This document shows, piece after piece, positions 8,937 through 16,770 of a stretch of 64,000 nt of DNA. The DNA comes from Fontimonas thermophila (GTDB taxonomy: Bacteria > Pseudomonadota > Gammaproteobacteria > Nevskiales > Nevskiaceae), in contig NZ_FOOC01000003.1 of assembly GCF_900113085.1 (NCBI RefSeq), positions 62,001 through 126,000 of the forward strand, read 5' to 3'. The notes below the pieces were generated by a model. That model did no database searches and was not told where the DNA came from. It saw only the letters and a program-made list of their open reading frames with translations. A program made the translations under genes and the position numbers. Each line of letters begins with the position of its first letter. Position 1 is the stretch's first letter.

Positions 8937-9449
8937 GTGTCCGCAACGCTGCGGAGCCCGCCGGAGAATGAGTCCGAACCGTCGGCGCAGGATGGCGTGT
9001 TCATGCGCCATGCCCTGCTGCTTGCGCATCGCGCGCAGGCCGCCGGTGAGGTGCCGGTGGGTGCCGTCGTCGTCCATGACGGACGCATCGTCGGCGAGGG
9101 CTGGAACCGCCCGATCGGCACCTGCGATCCCAGCGCCCATGCCGAGCTGGTCGCACTGCGCGCGGCGGCACGGCGGCTCGGCAATTACCGGCTGACCGGC
9201 ACGACGCTGTATGTAACTCTCGAGCCCTGCGTGATGTGCGCCGGCGCCATCGTGCATGCGCGTGTAGCCCGGCTCGTGTTCGGCGCCTGGGACCCCAAGG
9301 CCGGTGCCGTGCGCTCGGTGTACGACGTCATCGCTCAGCCGCGCCTGAACCACCGCGTGGAGTGGCACGGCGGTGTGCTCGAGGACGCCTGTGGTGGCAT
9401 CCTCAAGCAGTTTTTCCGTGCGCGGCGCCGTGCGATGGCTCCAGGCTGA
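8937..9449 (+). CDS. tadA: tRNA-specific adenosine deaminase
   Basis: TadA converts adenosine 34 to inosine in tRNA-Arg(ACG). The cytidine-deaminase-fold zinc site is complete: 'CDPSAHAELVALR' supplies the histidine ligand and the catalytic glutamate, and 'LEPCVMCAGAIVHAR' supplies the two cysteines. The product has 170 residues from GTG 8937, close to the family norm. The C-terminal 'LKQFFRARR' helix is typical. It lies six bases after the UPF0016 gene and converges with the ankyrin gene, whose stop is six bases away. Confidence 0.95.
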   Translation: MSATLRSPPENESEPSAQDGVFMRHALLLAHRAQAAGEVPVGAVVVHDGRIVGEGWNRPIGTCDPSAHAELVALRAAARRLGNYRLTGTTLYVTLEPCVMCAGAIVHARVARLVFGAWDPKAGAVRSVYDVIAQPRLNHRVEWHGGVLEDACGGILKQFFRARRRAMAPG

Positions 9450-9455
9450 GTCCGG

Positions 9456-10112
9456 CTAGTCCAGTTCGAGCGCCGCGGCAGTGCCGAGATGGCCACGATC
9501 GCGCGCGATCTCGGCGGCGGTCTTGCCGTCCTCGGTTCGGGCGTTGCGGTCGGCACCGCGGTTGAGCAGCAGCCTGCACAGTGCCGTAAAGCCGCGCGAG
9601 GCGGCGAGATGCAGTGCGGTGACGCCACTGCCGCCGACATGTTGGATGTTCGCGCCCAGGGCGATGAGCAAGGGAGCCAGACGCTCGCCGTCGGCACCGG
9701 CGATGCCGGCATGCATCGGGGTGTTCGCCATCGGGTTTTGCGATACCGCGTCGAGGTCCGCACCCAGGCCGATCAGGACCAGCAGGCTGTCACGCGCGCC
9801 CATGAACGCGGCGAGATGCAGCGCTGTCCAGCCATCGACGCTGTATGCCCGCAGCAGCGCCGGATCGGCGCTCACCAGCGCGGCGACCCGGTGCGCATCG
9901 TTGCTGGCCGCGGCCTCGAACACGTCGAGCGGGCGAAATCCCTTGAGCAGTTCGGCGATTTCGGCGGCGCCGTTGTAGAGCGCGAACATCAGCGGCGACA
10001 GTCCGCCAGGCAGCGGATCGGTCGCCTGCGTGGGATCGCGTTTCAGAGCGGCGCGGGCGGCGGCGAGGTCGCGACTCTGGATCGCATGCATCAAGGGGCG
10101 GACGGCGCTCAT
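9456..10112 (-). CDS. Ankyrin-repeat protein
   Basis: The 218-residue protein consists mainly of ankyrin repeats. Clear repeat cores are 'GLSPLMFALYNGAAEIAELL', 'GWTALHLAAFMGARDSLLVL', 'GVTALHLAASRGFTALCRLL' and 'GKTAAEIARDRGHLGTAAAL', with a degenerate one around 'NTPMHAGIAG'. No signal peptide or enzymatic domain is seen, so it is a cytoplasmic protein-interaction module with unknown partners. I start at ATG 10112; the frame allows 21 further residues upstream. It converges with tadA and is divergent from tRNA-Val. Confidence 0.8.
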   Translation of the reverse strand: MSAVRPLMHAIQSRDLAAARAALKRDPTQATDPLPGGLSPLMFALYNGAAEIAELLKGFRPLDVFEAAASNDAHRVAALVSADPALLRAYSVDGWTALHLAAFMGARDSLLVLIGLGADLDAVSQNPMANTPMHAGIAGADGERLAPLLIALGANIQHVGGSGVTALHLAASRGFTALCRLLLNRGADRNARTEDGKTAAEIARDRGHLGTAAALELD

Positions 10113-10208
10113 CGGTGTCGGGGTGGCAAGTCGTGTGCGGGGCGCAAGCCTAACCGCGGCTCTTGCCAGGCTCAACGTGGGTTGTGCGGGTGTATGCGCT
10201 GCGTCGGT

Positions 10209-10237
10209 TTGACGACGCCGGATGCCGTCTCTATGAT
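10209..10237 (+). promoter_or_regulatory. Sigma-70 promoter of tRNA-Val
   Basis: TTGACG (10209-10214) and TATGAT (10232-10237) are separated by exactly 17 bases. They lie 18 bases before the mature tRNA 5' end. The GC-rich stretch after the -10 box resembles the discriminators of stringently controlled stable-RNA promoters. Both hexamers are near consensus. Confidence 0.8.
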
Positions 10238-10254
10238 TCCGCCCCCTATCGCGC

Positions 10255-10329
10255 GGACGGTTAGCTCAGCGGTAGAGCACCGCTTTCACACGGCGGGGGT
10301 CACAGGTTCAATCCCTGTACCGTCCACCA
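10255..10329 (+). tRNA. tRNA-Val (anticodon CAC)
   Basis: The cloverleaf is complete. The acceptor stem is GGACGGT/ACCGTCC, the D arm is GCTC/GAGC, and the anticodon stem CCGCT/GGCGG encloses loop TTCACAC, giving anticodon CAC for the GUG codon. The T arm ACAGG/CCTGT encloses TTCAATC. The CCA end is encoded (10327-10329). It has its own promoter upstream and a hairpin downstream. Confidence 0.97.
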
Positions 10330-10334
10330 AATTG

Positions 10335-10357
10335 GGGGCCTGGTCACGCCAGGCCCC
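10335..10357 (+). terminator. Hairpin downstream of tRNA-Val
   Basis: GGGGCCTGG (10335-10343) pairs perfectly with CCAGGCCCC (10349-10357) across loop TCACG. It starts six bases after the tRNA CCA. The following sequence GTTCTG is only weakly T-rich, so some read-through into ygfB is possible. Confidence 0.55.
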
Positions 10358-10398
10358 GTTCTGCACAGGCCTGGCGCAGGGCGGCCTATAATCCCGCC

Positions 10399-10968
10399 AT
10401 GAAGCGACTATTGGGCTACGACGAGTTGAACTCGGCCCTGCAGCGGATCGGATACATCGACGATGCCGCCGAGTATCACGGCGCCCTGTGCGGCGCCTTG
10501 TCCGTGCGCAAGCCTGACGACATCGATCTGTTCACGCTGATCGACCACGGCGCGCAGGCGCCGGCGCAGCGCGATGCGCAGACACTCGAGTTGCTGCAGC
10601 GTTTGCGCGCCGAAACCCTGGATGCGCTCTCCGACGACCAAATGATTTTCGCGCCGCTGCTGCCGGATGACGATACGGCGCTGGTTCCGCGCGTCCAGGC
10701 CCTGGCGGCGTGGTGCGAGGGTTTTCTCTATGGCCTCGCCAGTCGCCCGGGTTTCGATCTGGCGCGCTGTTCCGAGGACACGCGCGAGATCATTCGCGAT
10801 TTCACGGAGCTCACCCGGGCTGCCGTCGGCGAGGAGGCCGATCCGAACATCGAGGAAAGCGCATACGCCGAGCTGGTCGAATACGTGCGTGTCGGCGCGC
10901 AGCTCGTTTTCATGGAACTGCATCCGCGTCCGATGCTCGACCCTTCCGATTCCCAACAGGTGCATTGA
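10399..10968 (+). CDS. ygfB: UPF0149 family protein YgfB
   Basis: The 189-residue protein matches the UPF0149/YgfB family: an N-terminal 'AAEYHGALCGAL' segment, a central 'AWCEGFLYGLA' helix, and an acidic C-terminal 'EESAYAELVEYVRVGAQLVF' region. The function is not settled for most bacteria; work in Pseudomonas links it to regulation of beta-lactam resistance genes. It is the first gene of the conserved ygfB-pepP-ubiH-ubiI run, and pepP starts seven bases after its stop. Confidence 0.92.
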   Translation: MKRLLGYDELNSALQRIGYIDDAAEYHGALCGALSVRKPDDIDLFTLIDHGAQAPAQRDAQTLELLQRLRAETLDALSDDQMIFAPLLPDDDTALVPRVQALAAWCEGFLYGLASRPGFDLARCSEDTREIIRDFTELTRAAVGEEADPNIEESAYAELVEYVRVGAQLVFMELHPRPMLDPSDSQQVH

Positions 10969-10975
10969 AAAATCC

Positions 10976-12325
10976 ATGCCGACCCGTATTCCGGCGCGCC
11001 GCCGCGGCGCATCGTCCGAGCATGCCGCGCGCCGTGCGCGGCTGATGCAGTTGATCGGTGAGGATGGCGTGGCCATCATCCCGGCCGCACGCGAGGTGAT
11101 CCGCGCCCGCGACACCCATTACAAGTTTCGCCAGGACAGCGATTTCCGTTACTTGACCGGCTTCCCCGAGCCGGATGCGGTCGCGGTGCTGGTGCCGGGG
11201 CGCCGGCGCAACGGCCGCAAGGCCGAGTACATCTTGTTCGTGCGCGAGCGCAATCCGGAACGCGAGATCTGGGATGGGCGCCGCGCCGGACCGGAAGGTG
11301 CGGTCCGCGACTACGGCGCGGATGAGGCCTACACGCTCGCCGAGTTCGAGGCCCAGTTGCCGGGGCTGATCGCCGGGCGCACCCACCTGCACTACACCCT
11401 GGGCGAACATCCGCACTGGGACGCCAAGCTCACCGCCTGCGTGCGCGAGATCCGCGAGGTGTCGCGCCGCGGTGCCGCCGCGCCGGTGGATTTCATCGCG
11501 CTGGAGGCGACGCTGCATGAAATGCGCCTGCGCAAATCGCCTGCCGAGCTGGAGCTCATGGCCAGCGCCTGCGCGATCACCGCCGAGGCGCATTGCATCG
11601 CCATGCGCACCGCGCGCCCCGGGCTTTACGAATGGCAGCTCGCTGCCGAAATCCACGCTCACTTCGCGCGCCACGACATGGAGCCGGGTTACGGCACGAT
11701 CGTCGGAAGCGGAGAGAACGCCTGCATCCTGCATTACGTGGACAATCATGCCGAGCTGCGCGATGGCGATCTCGTCCTGATCGATGCCGGCGGCGAGCTG
11801 CAGGGCTATACCGCCGACATCACGCGCACTTTCCCGGTCAACGGGCGCTTCAGCAAGGCCCAGCGTGCCGTCTACGAGGTCGTGCTCGAAGCCAATGTGC
11901 AGGCGATCAGGGAGCTCAAGCCCGGAAACTCTTCGGCCCGGCCGCACGAGGTGGCCACGCGTGTGCTCACCGAGGGCATGGTCGAGCTCGGTCTGCTCAA
12001 GGGCAAGCCGGCAGAGCTGATCAAGGCGGGCAAGCACCGGCAGTTCTTCATGCACGGTACCGGTCATTGGTTGGGCATGGACGTGCACGACGTGGGCCGC
12101 TACAAGATCGAGGGCAAGCCGCGGCCATTTGAGCCGGGTATGGTCATGACCGTCGAACCGGGGCTGTACATCGCGCCGGGAACGCCTGGCGTGCCGCGAA
12201 AGTACTGGGGGATCGGCGTGCGCATCGAGGACGATGTCGTCGTGACGACACAGGGGCCGCGGGTGCTCACCGCGGACGTGCCCAAGACCGTGCGCGAGAT
12301 CGAGTCGCTGATGGCGCAGGCATGA
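10976..12325 (+). CDS. pepP: Xaa-Pro aminopeptidase
   Basis: PepP is a cytoplasmic dinuclear-metal peptidase that removes an N-terminal residue preceding proline. The 449-residue product has an aminopeptidase P N-terminal domain ('FRQDSDFRYLTGFPEPDAV') and a pita-bread catalytic domain. All five metal ligands are in place: 'LIDAGGE', 'TADITRTF', 'GTGHWLGMDVHD', 'MTVEPGLY' and 'GVRIEDD'. ATG 10976 gives the expected length. Its stop overlaps the ubiH start (ATGA), implying translational coupling. Confidence 0.96.
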   Translation: MPTRIPARRRGASSEHAARRARLMQLIGEDGVAIIPAAREVIRARDTHYKFRQDSDFRYLTGFPEPDAVAVLVPGRRRNGRKAEYILFVRERNPEREIWDGRRAGPEGAVRDYGADEAYTLAEFEAQLPGLIAGRTHLHYTLGEHPHWDAKLTACVREIREVSRRGAAAPVDFIALEATLHEMRLRKSPAELELMASACAITAEAHCIAMRTARPGLYEWQLAAEIHAHFARHDMEPGYGTIVGSGENACILHYVDNHAELRDGDLVLIDAGGELQGYTADITRTFPVNGRFSKAQRAVYEVVLEANVQAIRELKPGNSSARPHEVATRVLTEGMVELGLLKGKPAELIKAGKHRQFFMHGTGHWLGMDVHDVGRYKIEGKPRPFEPGMVMTVEPGLYIAPGTPGVPRKYWGIGVRIEDDVVVTTQGPRVLTADVPKTVREIESLMAQA

Positions 12326-13605
12326 CGGCAGCATCCGGATCCGGCACGGACGGCTCGAGCGCCGGCAGCACGGAAAAGACCGCCGAGACGGCGCGCATCG
12401 ACGAGCCGGTCGATGTCGCCATCGTCGGCGGCGGGCTGATCGGTGCCAGCGTGGCGCTCGGACTTGCCCGATCGCCGCTGTCGGTGGCCCTGATCGAACC
12501 GGCCCCGCCGCGGCCCACGCCGCCGAGCTGGGACGAGCGCTGCATCGCCATCAATCATGTCAGTCACCGCATCCTCGATGCGCTCGGCGTCTGGCCGGAA
12601 CTGTCGCGCGCTGCCGCGCCGATTCTGTCCACTCATATCTCGGAACAGGGGCGATTCGGTGTCGCCCGTTTTTCCGCCGACGAGGCGGGTTTGGAAGCGC
12701 TCGGCTACAACGTGCCGATCCACCGTATCGGCGAGCTGCTGTGGCAGCGCGTGCTGGCGCACGGCCATGCGCGGATATTCGCGCCGATGCGCGTCGCCGC
12801 GCTCACGATGCACGCGCATCATGTCGCGCTTGCGCTGGACGGTGGCGGTACGCTGGCGGCGCGGCTGGTCGTGGCGGCCGACGGCGCCGATTCGCCGCTG
12901 CGCCGTTTACTGGGTGTCGATACCGAGCATCGCGACTACGCACAGTCGGCTATCGTCACCGCCGTGCGCTGCACGCGCCCGCATCGGGGCTGCGCCTATG
13001 AGCGCTTCACCTGCGGCGGCCCGCTCGCGCTGCTGCCCAAGCCCTGGGCGGCGGAAGAGCATCTCTGCTCGCTGATCTGGACCACGCCAGCGGCGGAGGT
13101 GGCGTCGCGCATGGCCTGGAGCGACGCCGAGTTCCTCGCGCAGGCCCAGGCCGCTTTCGGCGAGCGGCTCGGCCGCTTCGTCGAGCTGGGCCGACGGCAG
13201 GCGTATCCGCTCGCCCGCGTCGTCAGCAGGCGTGTGCATGCCCCGCGCGTGGTTTTCGTTGGCAATGCCGCGCAATCGCTGCATCCGGTGGCCGCGCAGG
13301 GGTTCAATCTGGGGCTGCGCGATGCGGCCACGCTGATCGAGCTGCTCGCCGGGCATCGCGGTGATCCCGGTGACGGCGAGCTATTGCAACGCTACGCGGA
13401 TCTACGCAGCGCCGATCGCCGGCGCGTGGCCGATTTCACGGACGGTCTCGTGCGGGTGTTCTCGAACCGCCTGCCCGGCTTGCGCGGTCTGCGCCATCTC
13501 GGTCTGCTTGCGCTCGATTTACTGCCGCCCCTGCGCGAGGCGGTACTGTGGCAAAACCTCGGTTATGCCGGCTACACGCCGGCGGTCGCACGTACGCCGC
13601 GATGA
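12322..13605 (+). CDS. ubiH: 2-octaprenyl-6-methoxyphenol hydroxylase UbiH
   Basis: UbiH is a class A flavoprotein monooxygenase of ubiquinone biosynthesis, assigned to ring C1 hydroxylation in E. coli. The 427-residue product has the FAD motif 'VAIVGGGLIGASVALGLA', the 'VVAADGADSPLRRLLGV' motif and the 'GNAAQSLHPVAAQGFNLGLRDA' motif, whose 'GNAAQ..HP' form is characteristic of UbiH. The first ~28 residues are Ser/Thr/Glu-rich and probably disordered. It overlaps pepP and ubiI by four bases each. Confidence 0.93.
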   Translation: MTAASGSGTDGSSAGSTEKTAETARIDEPVDVAIVGGGLIGASVALGLARSPLSVALIEPAPPRPTPPSWDERCIAINHVSHRILDALGVWPELSRAAAPILSTHISEQGRFGVARFSADEAGLEALGYNVPIHRIGELLWQRVLAHGHARIFAPMRVAALTMHAHHVALALDGGGTLAARLVVAADGADSPLRRLLGVDTEHRDYAQSAIVTAVRCTRPHRGCAYERFTCGGPLALLPKPWAAEEHLCSLIWTTPAAEVASRMAWSDAEFLAQAQAAFGERLGRFVELGRRQAYPLARVVSRRVHAPRVVFVGNAAQSLHPVAAQGFNLGLRDAATLIELLAGHRGDPGDGELLQRYADLRSADRRRVADFTDGLVRVFSNRLPGLRGLRHLGLLALDLLPPLREAVLWQNLGYAGYTPAVARTPR

Positions 13606-14807
13606 GCATGTCGTCCGCTCAGGCACGGACCATCCGCGCATCGCCGCGCGCTGATGTCGACTGCGACGTCGTCGTCGTCGGTGCCGGTTGCGTCGGTGCC
13701 GCGGCGGCGCTGGGCTTGCACCGGGCGGGCCTGCGCGTGCGCCTGCTTGAACGCGCGCCCTTCACCGAATCCGATGATGACTACGATCTGCGGGTGTATG
13801 CCATCGCGCCGCGCAGCGTGCGGCTATTGCAGCGGCTCGGGGTTTGGGCCGCGATTGCGGCCGAGCGCGTCAGCCCGTACACGCACATGCAGGTTTGGGA
13901 GACCGCACCCAGCGAGGCGCTGCATTTCGATGCATCGGATATACGTGCCGATGTGCTGGGTTACATCGTCGAAGGCCGCGTGATCCAGCGCCATCTCTGG
14001 CGGGCGTTGCCGGCTGGTGTATTGCGGGAGGGCGCTGCCGTCGTCGATTGCACCACCGATGAGAGCAGCGCGGTGCTGACGCTCGACGGTGGCGCGCGGC
14101 TGCGCACGCGCCTGATCGTGGCCGCCGATGGTCCATCTTCACCGCTGCGGAAACTGCAGGGCATCGAGGCGTGGAGTCAGACTTACGCGCAGACCGCGAT
14201 CGTCTGTCACGTGCGGACACAAAGGCCGCATCGCGGGTTTGCCTATCAGCGTTTTCTCGACACTGGCCCGCTGGCATTGTTGCCGCTCGCCGACGGACGT
14301 TGCTCGATCGTTTGGTCGTCGACCGAGGCGCCGGACCTGATGGCGCTCGACGATGTCGCGTTCTGCGCAGCGCTGGAGACGGCGAGCCAGCAGGTACTGG
14401 GCGCTGTCGAAGCCTGCACCCGGCGGCTGACGTTTCCGCTCGCCGCGCAGCATGCCCGGACGTACGTGCAGCCGCGTTTTGTGCTGGCCGGTGATGCGGC
14501 ACATGTGGTTCACCCGCTGGCCGGGCAGGGTATGAATCTGGGGCTGGGGGATGTCGATGACTTGCTGCGCGTCGTCGAAGACGCCCAGCGCCTGCGGCAG
14601 GACATCGGCAGCCTGCGTGTACTCCAGCGCTACCAGCGTGCACGTCGTGCCGAAGTCACCGAGATGATCGCGGTGACCGACGGCTTGTACCGGGCTTACC
14701 GCGTACGCATCCCCGGCTGGGTATCGCTGCGCCAGCGTGGGTTGGGTCTGGTCAATGCGCTGACACCGCTACGCCAGGCATTGGTCCGCCGCGCCTGCGG
14801 CCTGTAG
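13602..14807 (+). CDS. ubiI: UbiI/VisC-type flavin monooxygenase of ubiquinone biosynthesis
   Basis: The 401-residue paralogue of UbiH shows 'VVVVGAGCVGAAAALGLHRAG' (FAD dinucleotide fold), 'VAADGPSSPLRKLQGIEAW' and 'GDAAHVVHPLAGQGMNLGLGDV'. In E. coli the gene in this position is ubiI (visC), the C5 hydroxylase. Related UbiF and UbiM can look similar, so the symbol rests on context as well as sequence. ATG 13602 overlaps the ubiH stop; another ATG lies at 13608. It is the last gene of the operon. Confidence 0.88.
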   Translation: MSMSSAQARTIRASPRADVDCDVVVVGAGCVGAAAALGLHRAGLRVRLLERAPFTESDDDYDLRVYAIAPRSVRLLQRLGVWAAIAAERVSPYTHMQVWETAPSEALHFDASDIRADVLGYIVEGRVIQRHLWRALPAGVLREGAAVVDCTTDESSAVLTLDGGARLRTRLIVAADGPSSPLRKLQGIEAWSQTYAQTAIVCHVRTQRPHRGFAYQRFLDTGPLALLPLADGRCSIVWSSTEAPDLMALDDVAFCAALETASQQVLGAVEACTRRLTFPLAAQHARTYVQPRFVLAGDAAHVVHPLAGQGMNLGLGDVDDLLRVVEDAQRLRQDIGSLRVLQRYQRARRAEVTEMIAVTDGLYRAYRVRIPGWVSLRQRGLGLVNALTPLRQALVRRACGL

Positions 14808-14825
14808 CCGCGGACAATCCGCGGC
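14807..14825. terminator. Hairpin between convergent ubiI and sapC-like genes
   Basis: GCCGCGGA (14807-14814) pairs with TCCGCGGC (14818-14825) around a three-base loop, starting on the last base of the ubiI stop codon. It sits between two convergent genes and could serve both strands. No T-run follows on either side, so its terminator activity is uncertain. Confidence 0.4.
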
Positions 14826-14845
14826 GACGCAGTGTCTGCCCCCGC

Positions 14846-15598
14846 TCAATGGCGTGCCGTGGCGAGGTCCAGCAGCCGGCCGAAGTTTTCCAGCGAGATC
14901 AAATGGGCATAGACCGCGCGCAGCTCGCCTTTGTGCATCAGCGTGCGCAGATCACGGCCGGCGATCTGCTGCAGACGCTGCTCGTCGACCCGGAACAGGC
15001 CTTGCAGGCGGCGGTGCGGCCCCTGCCGCGGCAAGGCCAGCGCGTCGAACGGTACCAGCAGGTTGAGCGCCTCCAGACGCCGTGCCAGGACACGGGTCTG
15101 CAGGCGCGCGCCTTCGAAGGTCTCGATCAGCTGCTGGATCGGTGACCAGGCTGGCGTCGGGTTGCCGTCCGCGTCGAACAGCGGCTGGGCGGTATCGCGG
15201 GTCAGCGCGCGCTCATCGACGCAGATCAGCCGGCGCGCGCCGGACACACGGGTTTCACCCGGGATTTCGGCGATGCAGAACGGATAGCGCCGGCAGTATG
15301 CCGGCACGTAGGCGCCGGATCGCCAGTGTCCCTTCGTGTCGACGAACAGGTTTTCGCCGCTGCGCAGGCCAAGGACGGCAACCGGTTGATACTCACCGCC
15401 GGGCTCGCGTGCGAAGGCAAGCGGATAATCCAGTGCGGCACGCGCGAATTCTGCCGCGCTCACGTAAACGGCATTGAGCGTCGCACACCACGTATAGGCG
15501 ATTCCCGGAACAAGCCCCATGCCGGCGTGGCGCCGACGGTCGAACGGCACCACGCCTCCGTAACCGGGCGGGGCGCCCAGGCGAAGCGATCGGCTCAT
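14846..15598 (-). CDS. SapC family protein
   Basis: The 250-residue protein matches the SapC family, named after a gene in the Campylobacter fetus S-layer locus; a biochemical function is not established. Family-like features are an N-terminal 'HAGMGLVPGIAYTWCATLNAV' segment, 'GWRSGAYVPAYCRRYPFCI'-type residues around 'AYVPAYCRRYPF', 'CVDERALT', and the C-terminal 'LISLENFGRLLDLA'. There is no signal peptide, so it appears cytoplasmic. It starts 52 bases after the FecR/SPOR gene on the same strand and is probably the last gene of the tpsB-tpsA-fecR-sapC unit, which ties it by context to surface protein export. Confidence 0.8.
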   Translation of the reverse strand: MSRSLRLGAPPGYGGVVPFDRRRHAGMGLVPGIAYTWCATLNAVYVSAAEFARAALDYPLAFAREPGGEYQPVAVLGLRSGENLFVDTKGHWRSGAYVPAYCRRYPFCIAEIPGETRVSGARRLICVDERALTRDTAQPLFDADGNPTPAWSPIQQLIETFEGARLQTRVLARRLEALNLLVPFDALALPRQGPHRRLQGLFRVDEQRLQQIAGRDLRTLMHKGELRAVYAHLISLENFGRLLDLATARH

Positions 15599-15650
15599 GC
15601 GAGCGCGCGACTCCCCCGCCGGGGCGCTGGGAGTGGCGAGGCCGTCGTGC

Positions 15651-16754
15651 TCACTCCTGGGCGCAAATCGTCAGCGGATTGGGAATCGGGTCGATGCGCA
15701 GGAAGCGCGGCTCAAACGGCAGATAGATCTGCGCGCCATCGGGCAGTGTGACGAGGTATTGCCCGGCGCCGACATCCGCGGTTTTGCCGCTCTCACTGGT
15801 GACGAAGACGCCGCCTTCGATCACCCCGACGACGATCCCGTTCTCCGCACTGCTGCCCGCGGGCAGCGCGTCTGACAGCACCGGATCCCTGGCGCAGGCG
15901 GTATCGCACAGGATGACGAGATAGTCGGTGCCGCGGATGCCGATCGTCGCAACCGGCGTGCTGACGCGGTATTCCTGCGGATCCGACTTGCCGATCAGCC
16001 CGGAGACTGCGCGAAAGCCGCCTCTGAGCAGGCGGAAATAGGCGCGCGAAACGGCCGGCTCGGCGGGCGCGGTGGCGACGGGCACCGTCTCCGGCGCCGG
16101 TGGGGTTGTCGGTGCGGGCTGTGCCACGGTCGGTGCCGGCGGTGTTGGGGTTGTCGTCGTGCCCGGCACGATCGACGGCTTGCGAAAACCGGTGCGTTTG
16201 AGATCGGAGATGAGCTTCTCCGCGGCGGTGCGGTCCGCGAGCTCGCGCACATACACGCGGTGCCAGGTCGTGCCCGGCCGGATGCGGACTGCAACCGCCT
16301 CGGCCTTGAGCCCGCGCGCATTCATGCGCCGGACGATCCGCTGCGCCTCGTCGGCAGTGGCATAGGTTTCGACGATGACCGACCAGTCGCCGCCAACCGA
16401 TGGAGGCGGGGACGCCGTGGCTGGAGGCGCAGCCGCTGCTGTGGTAGTGGCAGGCGGTTGCCCGACGGGCGCCTGGGCATAGTCCTCGATCATGAACCGC
16501 GTGTTCGGACGCAGGAGCACATGGCCGCCATCGACGAATTTGAGGTTGATGTAGCTGTTGGTCGATGAACTGATGATCTCCCCGGCGTGGACGGCATCGC
16601 CCTTGGCGAGTTCGCGGATCGTTCCCGCCCGTGGGTCGGTTGCCGTGCCGCGGCCGGTGATCAGCAAGACCTCGCCGGCAGGCGTGGCGGATATCCCACG
16701 ACCGGCTCCCAGCGCCAGCACCGAGGCGAGCAGCAGCGTAAAGGACTTGTGCAT
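15651..16754 (-). CDS. Secreted FecR-domain protein with an inserted SPOR domain
   Basis: The 367-residue protein has a signal peptide (residues 1 to about 23). The first half of a FecR domain spans about residues 26-94 ('GEVLLITGRG', 'GHVLLRPNTRFMIEDYA'). A Pro/Thr/Ala-rich linker (95-122), a SPOR-like domain (123-197, 'WSVIVETYATADEAQRIVRR') and a second Pro/Thr linker (198-236) follow. The FecR domain then resumes at about 237 ('AYFRLLRGGFRAVSGLIGK', 'TPVATIGIRGTDYLVI'). In ordinary proteins of this type those two FecR parts are nearly contiguous, so the SPOR unit is nested. SPOR domains usually bind denuded peptidoglycan. ATG 16754 lies 16 bases after tpsA. Confidence 0.85.
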   Translation of the reverse strand: MHKSFTLLLASVLALGAGRGISATPAGEVLLITGRGTATDPRAGTIRELAKGDAVHAGEIISSSTNSYINLKFVDGGHVLLRPNTRFMIEDYAQAPVGQPPATTTAAAAPPATASPPPSVGGDWSVIVETYATADEAQRIVRRMNARGLKAEAVAVRIRPGTTWHRVYVRELADRTAAEKLISDLKRTGFRKPSIVPGTTTTPTPPAPTVAQPAPTTPPAPETVPVATAPAEPAVSRAYFRLLRGGFRAVSGLIGKSDPQEYRVSTPVATIGIRGTDYLVILCDTACARDPVLSDALPAGSSAENGIVVGVIEGGVFVTSESGKTADVGAGQYLVTLPDGAQIYLPFEPRFLRIDPIPNPLTICAQE

Positions 16755-16770
16755 GCGAAAGTCTCCGGCG

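Noticed and set aside
10255-10329. tRNA-Val or tRNA-Pro as an integration site for a mobile element.
   Set aside because: No integrase, direct repeat of the tRNA 3' end, or change in gene content is seen beside either tRNA.
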